Notes: generated by a model from the letters alone, not told the origin. A DNA stretch of 8,194 bases from CAZVWH01 sp964631175 (GCA_964631175.1 CAZVWH010000118.1:1-8194); one strand, 5' to 3'. Shown: positions 1 to 6,285, numbered from the stretch's first letter. Numbers and translations are program-made.

Positions 1-62
1 TGCTTCACGACGTGGCTTAAACCAAGTCCTGAATATTCACTAATCCTTTTTGAGATTATATC

Positions 63-1922
63 ATGTATTCAGATTATATTCGTAATGTGGCAATAATTGC
101 ACATGTTGACCACGGCAAAACAACGCTGGTGGATCAGCTTCTGTACCAGTCAGGGATGTTTCGGCAGGAGGAGCTTGATAAGCTGGCAGGCGGCGAGCAT
201 GGATTGATTATGGATTCAAATCCGCTCGAGCGGGAGCGCGGCATAACCATTCTCAGTAAAAACTGTGCGATCTACTATACGGACTCCAAAGGCGATGAAT
301 ATAAGATCAATATAATCGACACGCCGGGACATGCTGATTTTGGTGGAGAGGTTGAACGCGTTTTGAAAATGGCGGACGGCGTTCTGCTTTTGGTCGATGC
401 TTTTGAAGGACCTATGCCGCAGACAAGATTTGTATTGACCAAGGCGCTCGAGCACAAGCTAAGACCAATAGTTATAGTCAACAAAATTGACCGCGAAAAC
501 AGCAGGCCGCAGGAGGTCGTGAACGAAATATTCGATCTGCTTGTTCAGCTCGGCGTCGATGATAAGGCTCTCGATTTTCCTTGTATTTACGCATCTGCAA
601 GGCAAGGCTGGGCAACGACGGATTTCGGCAAGCAGACCGACAATATGCAGGTGGTATTCGAGACCATTATAAATAATGTTCCTCCTCCGAAGGCCATCTC
701 AGATGCACCGCTGCAAATGCTTGTGACGAATCAGGAATATTCGGATTATGTGGGACGGATAGCAATAGGCAGGATTTTTGCGGGACAGATAAGCCAAGGC
801 CAGAAAGTTACTGTAATCGACAAAAATGGTCTGCATACACAGCAAAAAATTACGCAGATTCATCAGTTTCATGGCCTTGGCCGAAAGCAGGTTTCAGCCG
901 CTCAGGCGGGCGATATATGTGCGATATCGGGACTTGACCCTATTGATATTGGTGACACTATCGCCTGTGTGGATAATCCTTCGGTGCTTGCGGTTATTTC
1001 TGTTGATGAGCCGACGATGACAATGACATTCAGAGTCAACGACGGGCCTTTCGCGGGCAGAGACGGCAAGTACATTACGAGCAGGCAGATTGGCGAAAGA
1101 CTTGAAAAAGAGCTTCAGCAAAATATCGCGTTGAGGGTGGAAGCCGGACAAACACCTGAAGAATTCAATGTTTCGGGCAGAGGGCTTATGCATCTTGGCA
1201 TTTTGCTGGAGAATATGCGGCGAGAAGGATATGAGCTTTGTGTGGGTAAGCCGAATGTAATTTTGAAAATAGTTGAGGGCAGACGTCATGAACCGATAGA
1301 ATTACTTGCGGTGGATTGTCCTTTGGATTGCCAGGGCTCAGTAATGAGTCTTTTGGGTGACAGGCGAAGTGAAATCATTAAAATAGATGCCAAAAGCGGA
1401 ACAAACGATTTTATTCATATGGAATTTTTTATACCGTCGCGCGGCTTGTTCGGCCTTCATGCCAGGATGATGAATGCGACCCAGGGCAGAGCGATTATGC
1501 ATCATTCGTTTGAAAGATATGAGCCGATGCGTGGAGCGATACCTCGGCGCAAGGCAGGTGTTATGATTGCGACCGCTACGGGACAGGTAACGGCTTATGC
1601 ACTTGATGCTTTGTATGACCGAGGTATTTTTTTTGTTGAGCCTGGGGAAAAAGTATATGAAGGACAGATGGTCGGGGAGCACTGCAAGGAGAATGACATA
1701 CCTGTCAACGCGGTAAAAAGTAAGCAGCTTACCAATATTCGGTCGGCAGCCAAAGACGATGCAGCCAAGGTCAGAACCGCGGGAAAAATGAGTCTTGAAG
1801 CGACGATGGAGTACATTCAGGAGGACGAGCTTGTTGAGATTTGTCCTAATTCGATTCGAATCCGCAAACGACTCTTGAAAGAAGAGGATAGGCGGCGCCA
1901 CGCCCGTAAGACCCGTCGGTAG
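63..1922 (+). CDS. typA: TypA/BipA ribosome-associated translational GTPase
   Basis: This 619-residue protein is full length for TypA/BipA, a cytoplasmic translational GTPase that binds the 70S ribosome and supports ribosome assembly and stress or low-temperature growth. The sequence shows the whole GTPase core: P-loop AHVDHGKT (residues 13-20), switch I with RERGITI (about 57-63), G3 DTPGH (86-90), G4 NKID (140-143) and G5 SAR (178-180). A beta-barrel domain II follows (about 205-300), then EF-G-like domains III and V (about 305-480) and the TypA-specific C-terminal domain, ending in a very basic tail (KEEDRRRHARKTRR). The ATG start gives the canonical N-terminus MYSDYIRNVAIIAHVDHGK. No strong Shine-Dalgarno is visible upstream. 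The gene stands alone: its neighbour at 2084 is convergent. The RERGITI motif and C-terminal domain separate it from LepA and EF-G. Identification is near certain. Confidence 0.97.
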   Translation: MYSDYIRNVAIIAHVDHGKTTLVDQLLYQSGMFRQEELDKLAGGEHGLIMDSNPLERERGITILSKNCAIYYTDSKGDEYKINIIDTPGHADFGGEVERVLKMADGVLLLVDAFEGPMPQTRFVLTKALEHKLRPIVIVNKIDRENSRPQEVVNEIFDLLVQLGVDDKALDFPCIYASARQGWATTDFGKQTDNMQVVFETIINNVPPPKAISDAPLQMLVTNQEYSDYVGRIAIGRIFAGQISQGQKVTVIDKNGLHTQQKITQIHQFHGLGRKQVSAAQAGDICAISGLDPIDIGDTIACVDNPSVLAVISVDEPTMTMTFRVNDGPFAGRDGKYITSRQIGERLEKELQQNIALRVEAGQTPEEFNVSGRGLMHLGILLENMRREGYELCVGKPNVILKIVEGRRHEPIELLAVDCPLDCQGSVMSLLGDRRSEIIKIDAKSGTNDFIHMEFFIPSRGLFGLHARMMNATQGRAIMHHSFERYEPMRGAIPRRKAGVMIATATGQVTAYALDALYDRGIFFVEPGEKVYEGQMVGEHCKENDIPVNAVKSKQLTNIRSAAKDDAAKVRTAGKMSLEATMEYIQEDELVEICPNSIRIRKRLLKEEDRRRHARKTRR

Positions 1923-1964
1923 TATACTTGTTTGCATAAGTCATTATTTTGAAAGAAATATAGA

Positions 1965-1992
1965 GTGCGATGTTTCGCACCATTTTAATTAT
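1965..1992 (+). terminator. Possible weak intrinsic terminator after typA
   Basis: A perfect 6-bp stem (GTGCGA 1965-1970, TCGCAC 1975-1980) with a TGTT loop lies 43 nt after the typA stop. It is followed by a T-rich but interrupted tract (CATTTTAATTATAT). It sits in the gap between typA and a convergent minus-strand gene, where a terminator is expected. The short stem and broken U tract make it only a moderate candidate. Confidence 0.4.
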
Positions 1993-2083
1993 ATCGATTC
2001 ATTCTCCTGTAGCAACACTCCGGTTTACTGGTACGGTATCGCCAGCTAAATAAAGCCAACCTGAATGACCATACTATTGGAAG

Positions 2084-2776
2084 CTATGTGGACTTGAGTA
2101 AGCATTTCAGGAAAATTATTATGGCTAATAGATAACCAAATGCAAATAACAGCCAATAAAAGTAAGAGTCGAAATTCGGCTCGGCTATGTGCAAGCCGGC
2201 AATGCAAAATGAGACAACTACAATAAGGCCGGCAAAAACAAAGAAAAGCCAGTCCAGCCAGGTCACTTTCAAAGGCCTTGCGGTACAATCTTTGTAAAGT
2301 ACTATCACAGCAAATAACAGTATCAGAAATGAGACAAGCAGCGGAGCTAAAATCGGCGAAGCCCACGTAGCCGGTATTAAAAATAGTATGTCCCAATCCA
2401 TAATTGAGCTGGGCCAATCGAGAAGGACCTTCAGCCAAACGTAATAGAAGATATCCCAGACTGCAAAAATAGTTAGAAAGTACGCGAATCGCTGTTGCCT
2501 ATTCTTTCCGAAAAGCCAGGCGGCGGTAAAGATTAGAACCATCGATGTAGCTTCTCTGCCGATTTCGGTTAATAAAAGGTGCTTTGAGGAAGGAGCAATC
2601 GCAAAATCTAATGGAAATGTAAAGCCCTCTGGATGAAAAATCGCACGCAGATAAACAACCACAGCAGCTTCAATATAACCAAAAGCTATGCTGAAGATAA
2701 CCACGACAAGGAAACGATTAAACGTTGCCTTAAGTGACAATGACGGTAAACTTGGCAAATTTTCTTGTGTGCACAT
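2084..2776 (-). CDS. Uncharacterised six-helix integral membrane protein, downstream of ispG
   Basis: This is a 230-residue polytopic membrane protein with no name I can assign. About six hydrophobic segments are visible: roughly residues 20-43, 77-90, 98-116, 131-162, 173-195 and 206-226. Loops between them hold conserved-looking polar or aromatic motifs: IEAAVVVYLR with a following HPEGFTFPLD, and WDIFYYVWLKVLLDWP then WDILFLIP. Those motifs resemble an uncharacterised bacterial membrane family I have seen, which is recollection rather than a search result. No catalytic signature is visible. The ATG lies 4 nt after the ispG stop on the same strand, so the two are very probably co-transcribed and translationally coupled. 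The recognisable Shine-Dalgarno is poor (a GGGAA about 10 nt upstream, inside the end of ispG), which fits coupling. Any link to isoprenoid metabolism is inference from position only. Confidence 0.85.
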   Translation of the reverse strand: MCTQENLPSLPSLSLKATFNRFLVVVIFSIAFGYIEAAVVVYLRAIFHPEGFTFPLDFAIAPSSKHLLLTEIGREATSMVLIFTAAWLFGKNRQQRFAYFLTIFAVWDIFYYVWLKVLLDWPSSIMDWDILFLIPATWASPILAPLLVSFLILLFAVIVLYKDCTARPLKVTWLDWLFFVFAGLIVVVSFCIAGLHIAEPNFDSYFYWLLFAFGYLLAIIIFLKCLLKST

Positions 2777-2780
2777 CGTT

Positions 2781-3839
2781 TCAGAATTCCCGCATTTCTT
2801 TTAGCAGTGCAGGAATGATTTTGTCCTCCGGGACTATCAAGATTCTTCGGCCCTTCTTGTAGATATAGGCTTTATTCTTTGCGGCGCAAACAGCCAGGTC
2901 GGCGTCGGCAGCTTCGCCTGGGCCGTTGACAATGCAGCCCATAACAGCGATACGCAGCGGTTTATCAAGTTTAAATACAGCTTTTTTAACCTTGCGGGCT
3001 AAAGCAATTACGTCTATCTCGGCGCGTGCACAAGTCGGACAGACAATCAGCTCCAAACTCGGCTTGCGATAAAGGCCGAGCGAGGCCAAAATCTGCTTTG
3101 CTGTCTCGGCCTCCACTACGGGATCACCGGCTGTGCTTACTCTGATGGTGTCACCAATACCCTCTGCCAACAGCGTGCCCAAAGTAACAGCCGATGGAAC
3201 CAGAGCGTCCTCCGGCAGACCCGCATGGGTCAGGCCAAGATGAATCGGATAGGCAAAGGCATCGGCGATTTTGCGGTTGATTTCGATTGTCCGCAGCACG
3301 TCGCTGCTCTTAGCGCTGAGCACTAATTGGGCGAAATTACGACCCTCGAATAGCCGGATGTATTTCTTCATTTCCCTTAACATCAATGCGACGCGTTTTT
3401 TGTGTGGGACATCCTGCTTTTTCAGGTCTCGGATACTGGCTTCGTTGACACCGATGCGGATGGTGGTCTTGTGCATCCTGGCTGCGTCGATTATTCGATA
3501 AATGCTTTTTCGATCCTTTATATTTCCGGGATTGAGCCTCACCTTAGCGGCACCGGCCTCAATCGCTTCAATAGCTCGACTGGGACTGAAGTGAACATCG
3601 GCAATCAGCGGAACATTTACTTTCCGGACAATTTTTGCGAAAGCTGTAGTGTCGGCCCGCGTAGGAACAGCGATTCGAACTAATCGGCAGCCGGCCTTAA
3701 CAAGCTGATTTATCTGCCTTACGCAACGGCCAATATCAACTGTCGGCACCTTGGTCATCGACTGGATGACAATCGGAGCGGAGGAGCCGATTTTTACAAA
3801 TCCAACCTTGACAATCACTGTTTTTCTTCTTTTAATCAC
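2781..3839 (-). CDS. ispG: 4-hydroxy-3-methylbut-2-en-1-yl diphosphate synthase (IspG/GcpE)
   Basis: IspG is the iron-sulfur enzyme of the MEP (non-mevalonate) pathway. It converts MEcPP to HMBPP in the cytoplasm, using reduced ferredoxin or flavodoxin. From the GTG start it has 352 residues, near the usual bacterial length and without the large insert of plant/Chlamydia-type enzymes. The N-terminal TIM-barrel has the family signatures IKRRKT, APIVIQSMT, LIADVHF and KVRLNPGNI. The C-terminal domain has the [4Fe-4S] ligands: CPTC (C267, C270), GC in AVMGCIVNGPGE (C302) and the fourth ligand E309. The reading frame stays open upstream to a TTG at 3908. However, that TTG coincides with the -35 box of a good promoter and has no Shine-Dalgarno, whereas the GTG at 3839 sits 11 nt after AAAGGA and matches where the family begins. 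A membrane protein gene follows 4 nt downstream. Confidence 0.95.
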   Translation of the reverse strand: MIKRRKTVIVKVGFVKIGSSAPIVIQSMTKVPTVDIGRCVRQINQLVKAGCRLVRIAVPTRADTTAFAKIVRKVNVPLIADVHFSPSRAIEAIEAGAAKVRLNPGNIKDRKSIYRIIDAARMHKTTIRIGVNEASIRDLKKQDVPHKKRVALMLREMKKYIRLFEGRNFAQLVLSAKSSDVLRTIEINRKIADAFAYPIHLGLTHAGLPEDALVPSAVTLGTLLAEGIGDTIRVSTAGDPVVEAETAKQILASLGLYRKPSLELIVCPTCARAEIDVIALARKVKKAVFKLDKPLRIAVMGCIVNGPGEAADADLAVCAAKNKAYIYKKGRRILIVPEDKIIPALLKEMREF

Positions 3840-3850
3840 GCCAAAATTCG

Positions 3851-3856
3851 TCCTTT
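3851..3856 (-). promoter_or_regulatory. Ribosome binding site supporting the ispG GTG start
   Basis: On the minus strand AAAGGA ends 11 nt before the GTG at 3839. The spacing is slightly long, but this is the only purine-rich site near a start codon that matches the family N-terminus. The alternative TTG at 3908 is preceded by an AT-rich stretch with no such site. Confidence 0.5.
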
Positions 3857-3879
3857 GTAGTAAATAATACGCAGAAGGA

Positions 3880-3908
3880 ATTGTAGCTTGTTTTGTGCTC
3901 GCAGGCAA
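3880..3908 (-). promoter_or_regulatory. Sigma70-type promoter of the ispG unit
   Basis: On the minus strand, TTGCCT (3908-3903, 4 of 6 to the -35 consensus) and TACAAT (3885-3880, 5 of 6 to the -10 consensus) are separated by exactly 17 nt. Transcription would start near 3873, giving a leader of about 35 nt before the GTG start. The promoter overlaps the upstream open-frame extension of ispG and so argues against the longer start. The hairpin at 3940-3959 lies upstream of this promoter. Confidence 0.65.
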
Positions 3909-3939
3909 ATTAAAATACCGCCCGGCTGCAAGAAGAAAA

Positions 3940-3959
3940 CCCCCAAATAAATTTGGGGG
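3940..3959 (-). terminator. GC-rich perfect hairpin with minus-strand T tract (hairpin A)
   Basis: CCCCCAAA (3940-3947) and TTTGGGGG (3952-3959) form a perfect 8-bp stem around a 4-nt loop. Read on the minus strand it is followed by TTTTCTTCTT, so it has the form of an intrinsic terminator in that direction. No minus-strand gene ends just before it, because the nearest gene to the right is plus-strand. It may therefore block stray transcription into ispG or belong to a repeat element. A closely similar hairpin lies at 4960-4978 with the same flanking AAAC and GCTAAA. Confidence 0.55.
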
Positions 3960-3984
3960 CTAAACAGGCGCTATATTTAGCCCC
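3956..3984. promoter_or_regulatory. Alternative hairpin overlapping hairpin A (hairpin B)
   Basis: GGGGCTAAA (3956-3964) and TTTAGCCCC (3976-3984) are a perfect 9-bp inverted repeat with an 11-nt loop. Its left arm uses the same G residues as the right arm of hairpin A, so the two stems cannot form together. This layout resembles terminator/antiterminator switching. No regulatory role is demonstrated, and the position upstream of the ispG promoter argues against a role in the ispG leader. Confidence 0.4.
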
Positions 3985-4022
3985 GCGACTCGACCGAACT
4001 CGTCGAGGTCGTTTACTGCGGG
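3982..4022. promoter_or_regulatory. Multi-part hairpin upstream of the hydrolase gene (hairpin C)
   Basis: CCCGC (3982-3986) pairs with GCGGG (4018-4022). Inside it GACTCGAC (3987-3994) pairs with GTCGAGGTC (4002-4010) with one bulged G, around a 7-nt loop. It directly adjoins hairpins A and B and ends 29 nt before the hydrolase ATG. It could be part of a structured 5' leader of that gene or of an intergenic repeat. No clear plus-strand promoter is recognisable between 3840 and 4051. Confidence 0.4.
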
Positions 4023-4051
4023 TTTGTTCCTACGACTTTTAGGTTGTAATT

Positions 4052-4903
4052 ATGAAAATGATGCTGCTATATATCGGCGTGGTGCTTTTTATCGCCTATT
4101 GGGGATGGGGAATGATATTGTACATTATGCAGCCGAAGTTTTTGTATAGTCCCGTACGCGAAATTTTATACACACCGGCTGATCTGGACCTGGATTTCGA
4201 GGAAGTTTTTTTCAAAACCAAAGATGGACTGCACCTGAACGGCTGGTATGTCCCTGCTGAAAACTCAGAATTTACAGTCCTTTTTTGTCATGGCAACGGT
4301 GGAAACATATATCATTGTTTAGACACCTTAAATATCTTCTATAATCTGGGACTGAACTGCTTTATTTTCGATTATCGCGGCTACGGCAAAAGCCAAGGCA
4401 AAACCACCGAAGAGGGAACATATCTGGATGTCAGAGCCGCATACAATTGGTTGACCAAGACAAAAAAAGTACCTGCGGATAATATTATTGTCTTCGGCAG
4501 GTCTCTTGGCGGAAGCATCGCCGCCCAATTAGCAAGTAAAGTCAAAATAAATTCTTTAGTTGTGGAGGCCTCTTTTACGTCTTACGCTGATATAGGTAAG
4601 AAATTCTACCCATATATGCCCGTGCGACCCTTTGCGAGATTCAGCTATAGAACCATTGACTACATCAAAAATGTGCCGTGTCCCGTAATGTTTATATACA
4701 GCAGAAACGATGAGGTTGTGCCTTTCGAGTTCGGCCTGGAGCTGTACGAGGCCGCAAATGAGCCGAAAGAGTTCATGGAGATTATTGGCAGTCATAATGA
4801 TGGATTTTTAGTATCCGGCGAGACTTACAAAAAGGCCTGGACCAAGTGGCTGACATTCCTGAAAGAATGTAAAAGCGAATCAAAACGATATGTAGCATCT
4901 TAA
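4052..4903 (+). CDS. Membrane-anchored alpha/beta hydrolase (BEM46/YqkD-like serine hydrolase)
   Basis: This 283-residue protein has an uncleaved N-terminal transmembrane anchor (about residues 4-26) followed by an alpha/beta-hydrolase domain. The oxyanion-hole motif HGNGGN (80-85), FDYRGYGKS (106-114), nucleophile elbow GRSLGGS with Ser151, acid Asp220 in SRNDEVVP and His248 in GSHNDGF give a complete Ser-Asp-His triad. The layout fits the BEM46/YqkD/YfhR-type family of membrane-associated hydrolases. Substrates are mostly unknown and probably esters or acyl groups. The domain most likely lies on one face of the inner membrane, and the orientation cannot be told. Two further Met codons (residues 3 and 4) are possible starts. 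Only a weak TAGG lies upstream. The gene is monocistronic, divergent from ispG and convergent with the DUF4097-like unit, and similar C5/G5 hairpins lie on both sides. Confidence 0.9.
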   Translation: MKMMLLYIGVVLFIAYWGWGMILYIMQPKFLYSPVREILYTPADLDLDFEEVFFKTKDGLHLNGWYVPAENSEFTVLFCHGNGGNIYHCLDTLNIFYNLGLNCFIFDYRGYGKSQGKTTEEGTYLDVRAAYNWLTKTKKVPADNIIVFGRSLGGSIAAQLASKVKINSLVVEASFTSYADIGKKFYPYMPVRPFARFSYRTIDYIKNVPCPVMFIYSRNDEVVPFEFGLELYEAANEPKEFMEIIGSHNDGFLVSGETYKKAWTKWLTFLKECKSESKRYVAS

Positions 4904-4948
4904 CAAGCCGATTCGCTCAATGCTCTTGATTCATCATATCTCTATGCC

Positions 4949-4994
4949 GTAGAAATAAACCCCCAGTAAAACTGGGGGCTAAATACATCTCTAC
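4949..4994 (-). terminator. Intrinsic terminator of the DUF4097-like unit, shared convergent hairpin
   Basis: CCCCCAGT (4960-4967) and ACTGGGGG (4971-4978) form a perfect 8-bp stem with an AAA loop. An outer 8-bp arm (GTAGAAAT 4949-4956, ATCTCTAC 4987-4994) pairs with one G-T wobble. On the minus strand the stem is followed by the T-rich GTTTATTTCT, about 20 nt after the stop codon at 4999. It lies between two convergent genes and could also slow plus-strand transcription from the hydrolase, although the plus-strand U tract is poor. Confidence 0.65.
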
Positions 4995-4998
4995 CTTC

Positions 4999-5292
4999 TT
5001 AAGCATTTTCCGCCTTATCATTTTTATCCGGAGATTGAATCATGGGATGGTATTTTCGATACAGTAGGCCGCGAACTATTAAGGCAATACCGACACCACA
5101 AAGAATAACAGCAACAAAAAATCCGGGACCGCTGTTATGACCTGAAAGTCTTTCAAAGCCCAAAGCAAAAGCAGCAGCGACAGCAAACACAATAATTCCC
5201 TGGGTTATGTATTTTATCCACAATGGCCCAACCGGCTTAGGTTCAGGAGCTCTTAATTTTGATGGGGTTGTGCTCTTTTCGATGGCTGCCAA
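4999..5292 (-). CDS. Small two-helix membrane protein, probably the 3' part of a frameshifted gene
   Basis: Read from the TTG at 5292 this gives 97 residues: a polar, proline-rich start (about 1-25), two hydrophobic helices (about 30-47 and 57-76) and a charged tail ending NDKAENA. I do not recognise the family. The TTG has no Shine-Dalgarno. The frame is open further upstream to 5352 and reads plausible protein there (VDCRLYFAKRLEYKQI before the TTG). This indicates that the true N-terminus is encoded in another frame, at 5253-5393, and that one base is missing. If joined, the product would be about 131 residues with three transmembrane helices. It lies just downstream of the DUF4097-like lipoprotein gene on the same strand and is followed by a terminator at 4949-4994. 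Independent translation from the TTG is the alternative. Confidence 0.6.
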   Translation of the reverse strand: MAAIEKSTTPSKLRAPEPKPVGPLWIKYITQGIIVFAVAAAFALGFERLSGHNSGPGFFVAVILCGVGIALIVRGLLYRKYHPMIQSPDKNDKAENA

Positions 5293-5393
5293 AATCTGCT
5301 TGTATTCGAGCCGCTTCGCAAAATAGAGCCTGCAGTCAACAGCGAGCCTACGCTAAAGCCAAGAGCGAAGATTATCCAATAACTCTTCTTCAT
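5253..5393 (-). CDS. 5' part of the frameshifted small membrane protein gene (46 codons as it stands)
   Basis: An ATG at 5393, 6 nt after a strong GGAGG, opens a frame reading MKKSYWIIFALGFSVGSLLT, a typical signal or transmembrane N-terminus, then AGSILRSG and an unnatural-looking tail ending at TAA 5253-5255. The next frame, open from 5352, continues as LYFAKRLEYKQILAAIEK and runs into the two-helix protein ending at 4999. The distance from 5393 to 4999 is 395 nt, one short of 132 codons, so a single missing base around 5320-5335 would explain both halves. No classical X-XXY-YYZ slippery heptamer is seen at the junction. Mutation or a sequencing error is therefore more likely than programmed frameshifting. 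The start is 28 nt after the end of the DUF4097-like gene. Confidence 0.6.
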   Translation of the reverse strand: MKKSYWIIFALGFSVGSLLTAGSILRSGSNTSRFWQPSKRAQPHQN

Positions 5394-5399
5394 TTTTAT

Positions 5400-5404
5400 C
5401 CTCC
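5400..5404 (-). promoter_or_regulatory. Strong ribosome binding site (GGAGG) for the small membrane protein
   Basis: On the minus strand GGAGG is followed by ATAAAA and then ATG at 5393. It is the best Shine-Dalgarno in the window. It supports the start at 5393, which begins a frame that stops after 46 codons, rather than the TTG at 5292, and so is key evidence for the frameshift. Confidence 0.65.
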
Positions 5405-5421
5405 CGACTTTACTTTGTTGG

Positions 5422-6285
5422 TTATCTTATTCTTATGGAGCCGTTGTGGGTCTCAAGATGCAGACGACCTTCGCCCTTACCTATGGCTCCTGTGAGCTTT
5501 CTTCTGCTTACTTTTCCAACTACCGTGATTGGTAGTTCTGTTTTTATTGAGCCGTTGTGCGTTGAAACTTCAACTTCGGCGGAAAATTTAGGTGGAGCGG
5601 TTAAGCTTACACCGCCATTGTGAGTGACTATTGATACATCGCAGGCAGGCTGAGCAGCTTTGGAATAATAAGCCTTTATACTGCCATTGTGTGTTCTAAG
5701 CTGCGTATCGCCCGAGATATCTTTACATGTAATTGAGCCGTTGTGCGTTCGAAGCTTGGTAGTGCCGGCAACCTGCGTAGCTGTAACTCCGCCATTATGT
5801 GTTGTAGCCTGAACACCGCCTGTAATATTTGCAATCTTAACAGCTCCGTTGTGTGTGCTAAGCTCCAGATTGGTTTGATTTGGCACTATTACGTTGAAGC
5901 TCACGCTGATGGAGCAGTTTCTCATATAGGAAGGTTTTTCAACTTTGGCAGTCAGCTTGCCCCTAAGGGGCGAGTCGCCAAGAGGCTCCAGTGTTACTTT
6001 TGTTTCTTCAGCCACTTTTTTTGCATCTTCTTCTGTCACGGCACGTGCAGTAATTGTGGCGGTAAGATTGCAGTCGGTAACCTCAGCACCTTCGATGGTA
6101 ATTGAGCCATTGTGCGTTTGTGCTGCGAAGGTTGAATCCGGCTCTAAAGGCGCTGATAGCTGTACCGTTCTTTCGTACTTTGCATGCATAGCCCAGCCGC
6201 CGATATTGATACAACAGCCCCCCATAGTGGTCAGCAAACACAGCAGACAGACCAGCGATACTCTTGTGAAATAGTCTTTTTTCAT
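5422..6285 (-). CDS. Predicted lipoprotein with THNG beta-solenoid repeats (DUF4097-like)
   Basis: This 287-residue protein has a signal peptide (KK, hydrophobic residues 8-20) and a probable lipobox MGGC with Cys24, so it is likely an exported lipoprotein. The rest is beta-rich and holds eight THNG motifs (starting at residues 57, 144, 162, 180, 198, 221, 242 and 279), most followed by S/G/A-I/V. The central four are spaced exactly 18 residues apart, as expected for turns of a beta-helix. This is the pattern of DUF4097/putative adhesin proteins, some of which (LiaX in Firmicutes) are linked to cell-envelope stress. Any envelope role here is inference. A spacer at about 70-140 contains a helical stretch (EEDAKKVAEETK). 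The ATG has a good upstream AAAGGA. The gene leads a probable unit with the small membrane protein 28 nt downstream. Confidence 0.85.
   Translation of the reverse strand: MKKDYFTRVSLVCLLCLLTTMGGCCINIGGWAMHAKYERTVQLSAPLEPDSTFAAQTHNGSITIEGAEVTDCNLTATITARAVTEEDAKKVAEETKVTLEPLGDSPLRGKLTAKVEKPSYMRNCSISVSFNVIVPNQTNLELSTHNGAVKIANITGGVQATTHNGGVTATQVAGTTKLRTHNGSITCKDISGDTQLRTHNGSIKAYYSKAAQPACDVSIVTHNGGVSLTAPPKFSAEVEVSTHNGSIKTELPITVVGKVSRRKLTGAIGKGEGRLHLETHNGSIRIR

Noticed and set aside
894..1937. Long minus-strand open frames opposite typA (131 and 199 codons)
   Set aside because: They lie entirely or mostly antisense to a full-length, highly conserved typA. Their translations look random with no domain, and they follow from its codon usage.
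2046..2438. 130-codon minus-strand frame overlapping the membrane protein
   Set aside because: It is a shifted frame of the same strand as a convincing six-helix protein, and its translation is Ser/Cys/Arg-rich without helices or motifs arranged sensibly.
3930..3984. Transcription attenuator in the ispG leader
   Set aside because: The hairpin geometry fits, but the best ispG promoter (3880-3908) starts transcription downstream of these hairpins, so they would not be in its leader unless a further upstream promoter exists.
5315..5335. Programmed -1 ribosomal frameshift site
   Set aside because: The junction codons GGC TCT ATT TTG do not form an X-XXY-YYZ heptamer, and no strong hairpin follows at the right distance. 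A base deletion or sequencing error is simpler.
5440..5870. Regularly spaced CCGTTGTG/CCATTGTG units that look like a direct-repeat or CRISPR-like array
   Set aside because: They are the codons of the THNG motifs in an intact coding frame. The 54-nt periodicity equals 18 residues, and the units are too short and degenerate for CRISPR repeats.
5435..6274. Plus-strand frames opposite the THNG lipoprotein gene
   Set aside because: Their composition mirrors the repeated THNG codons on the other strand. There are no ribosome binding sites or recognisable domains.
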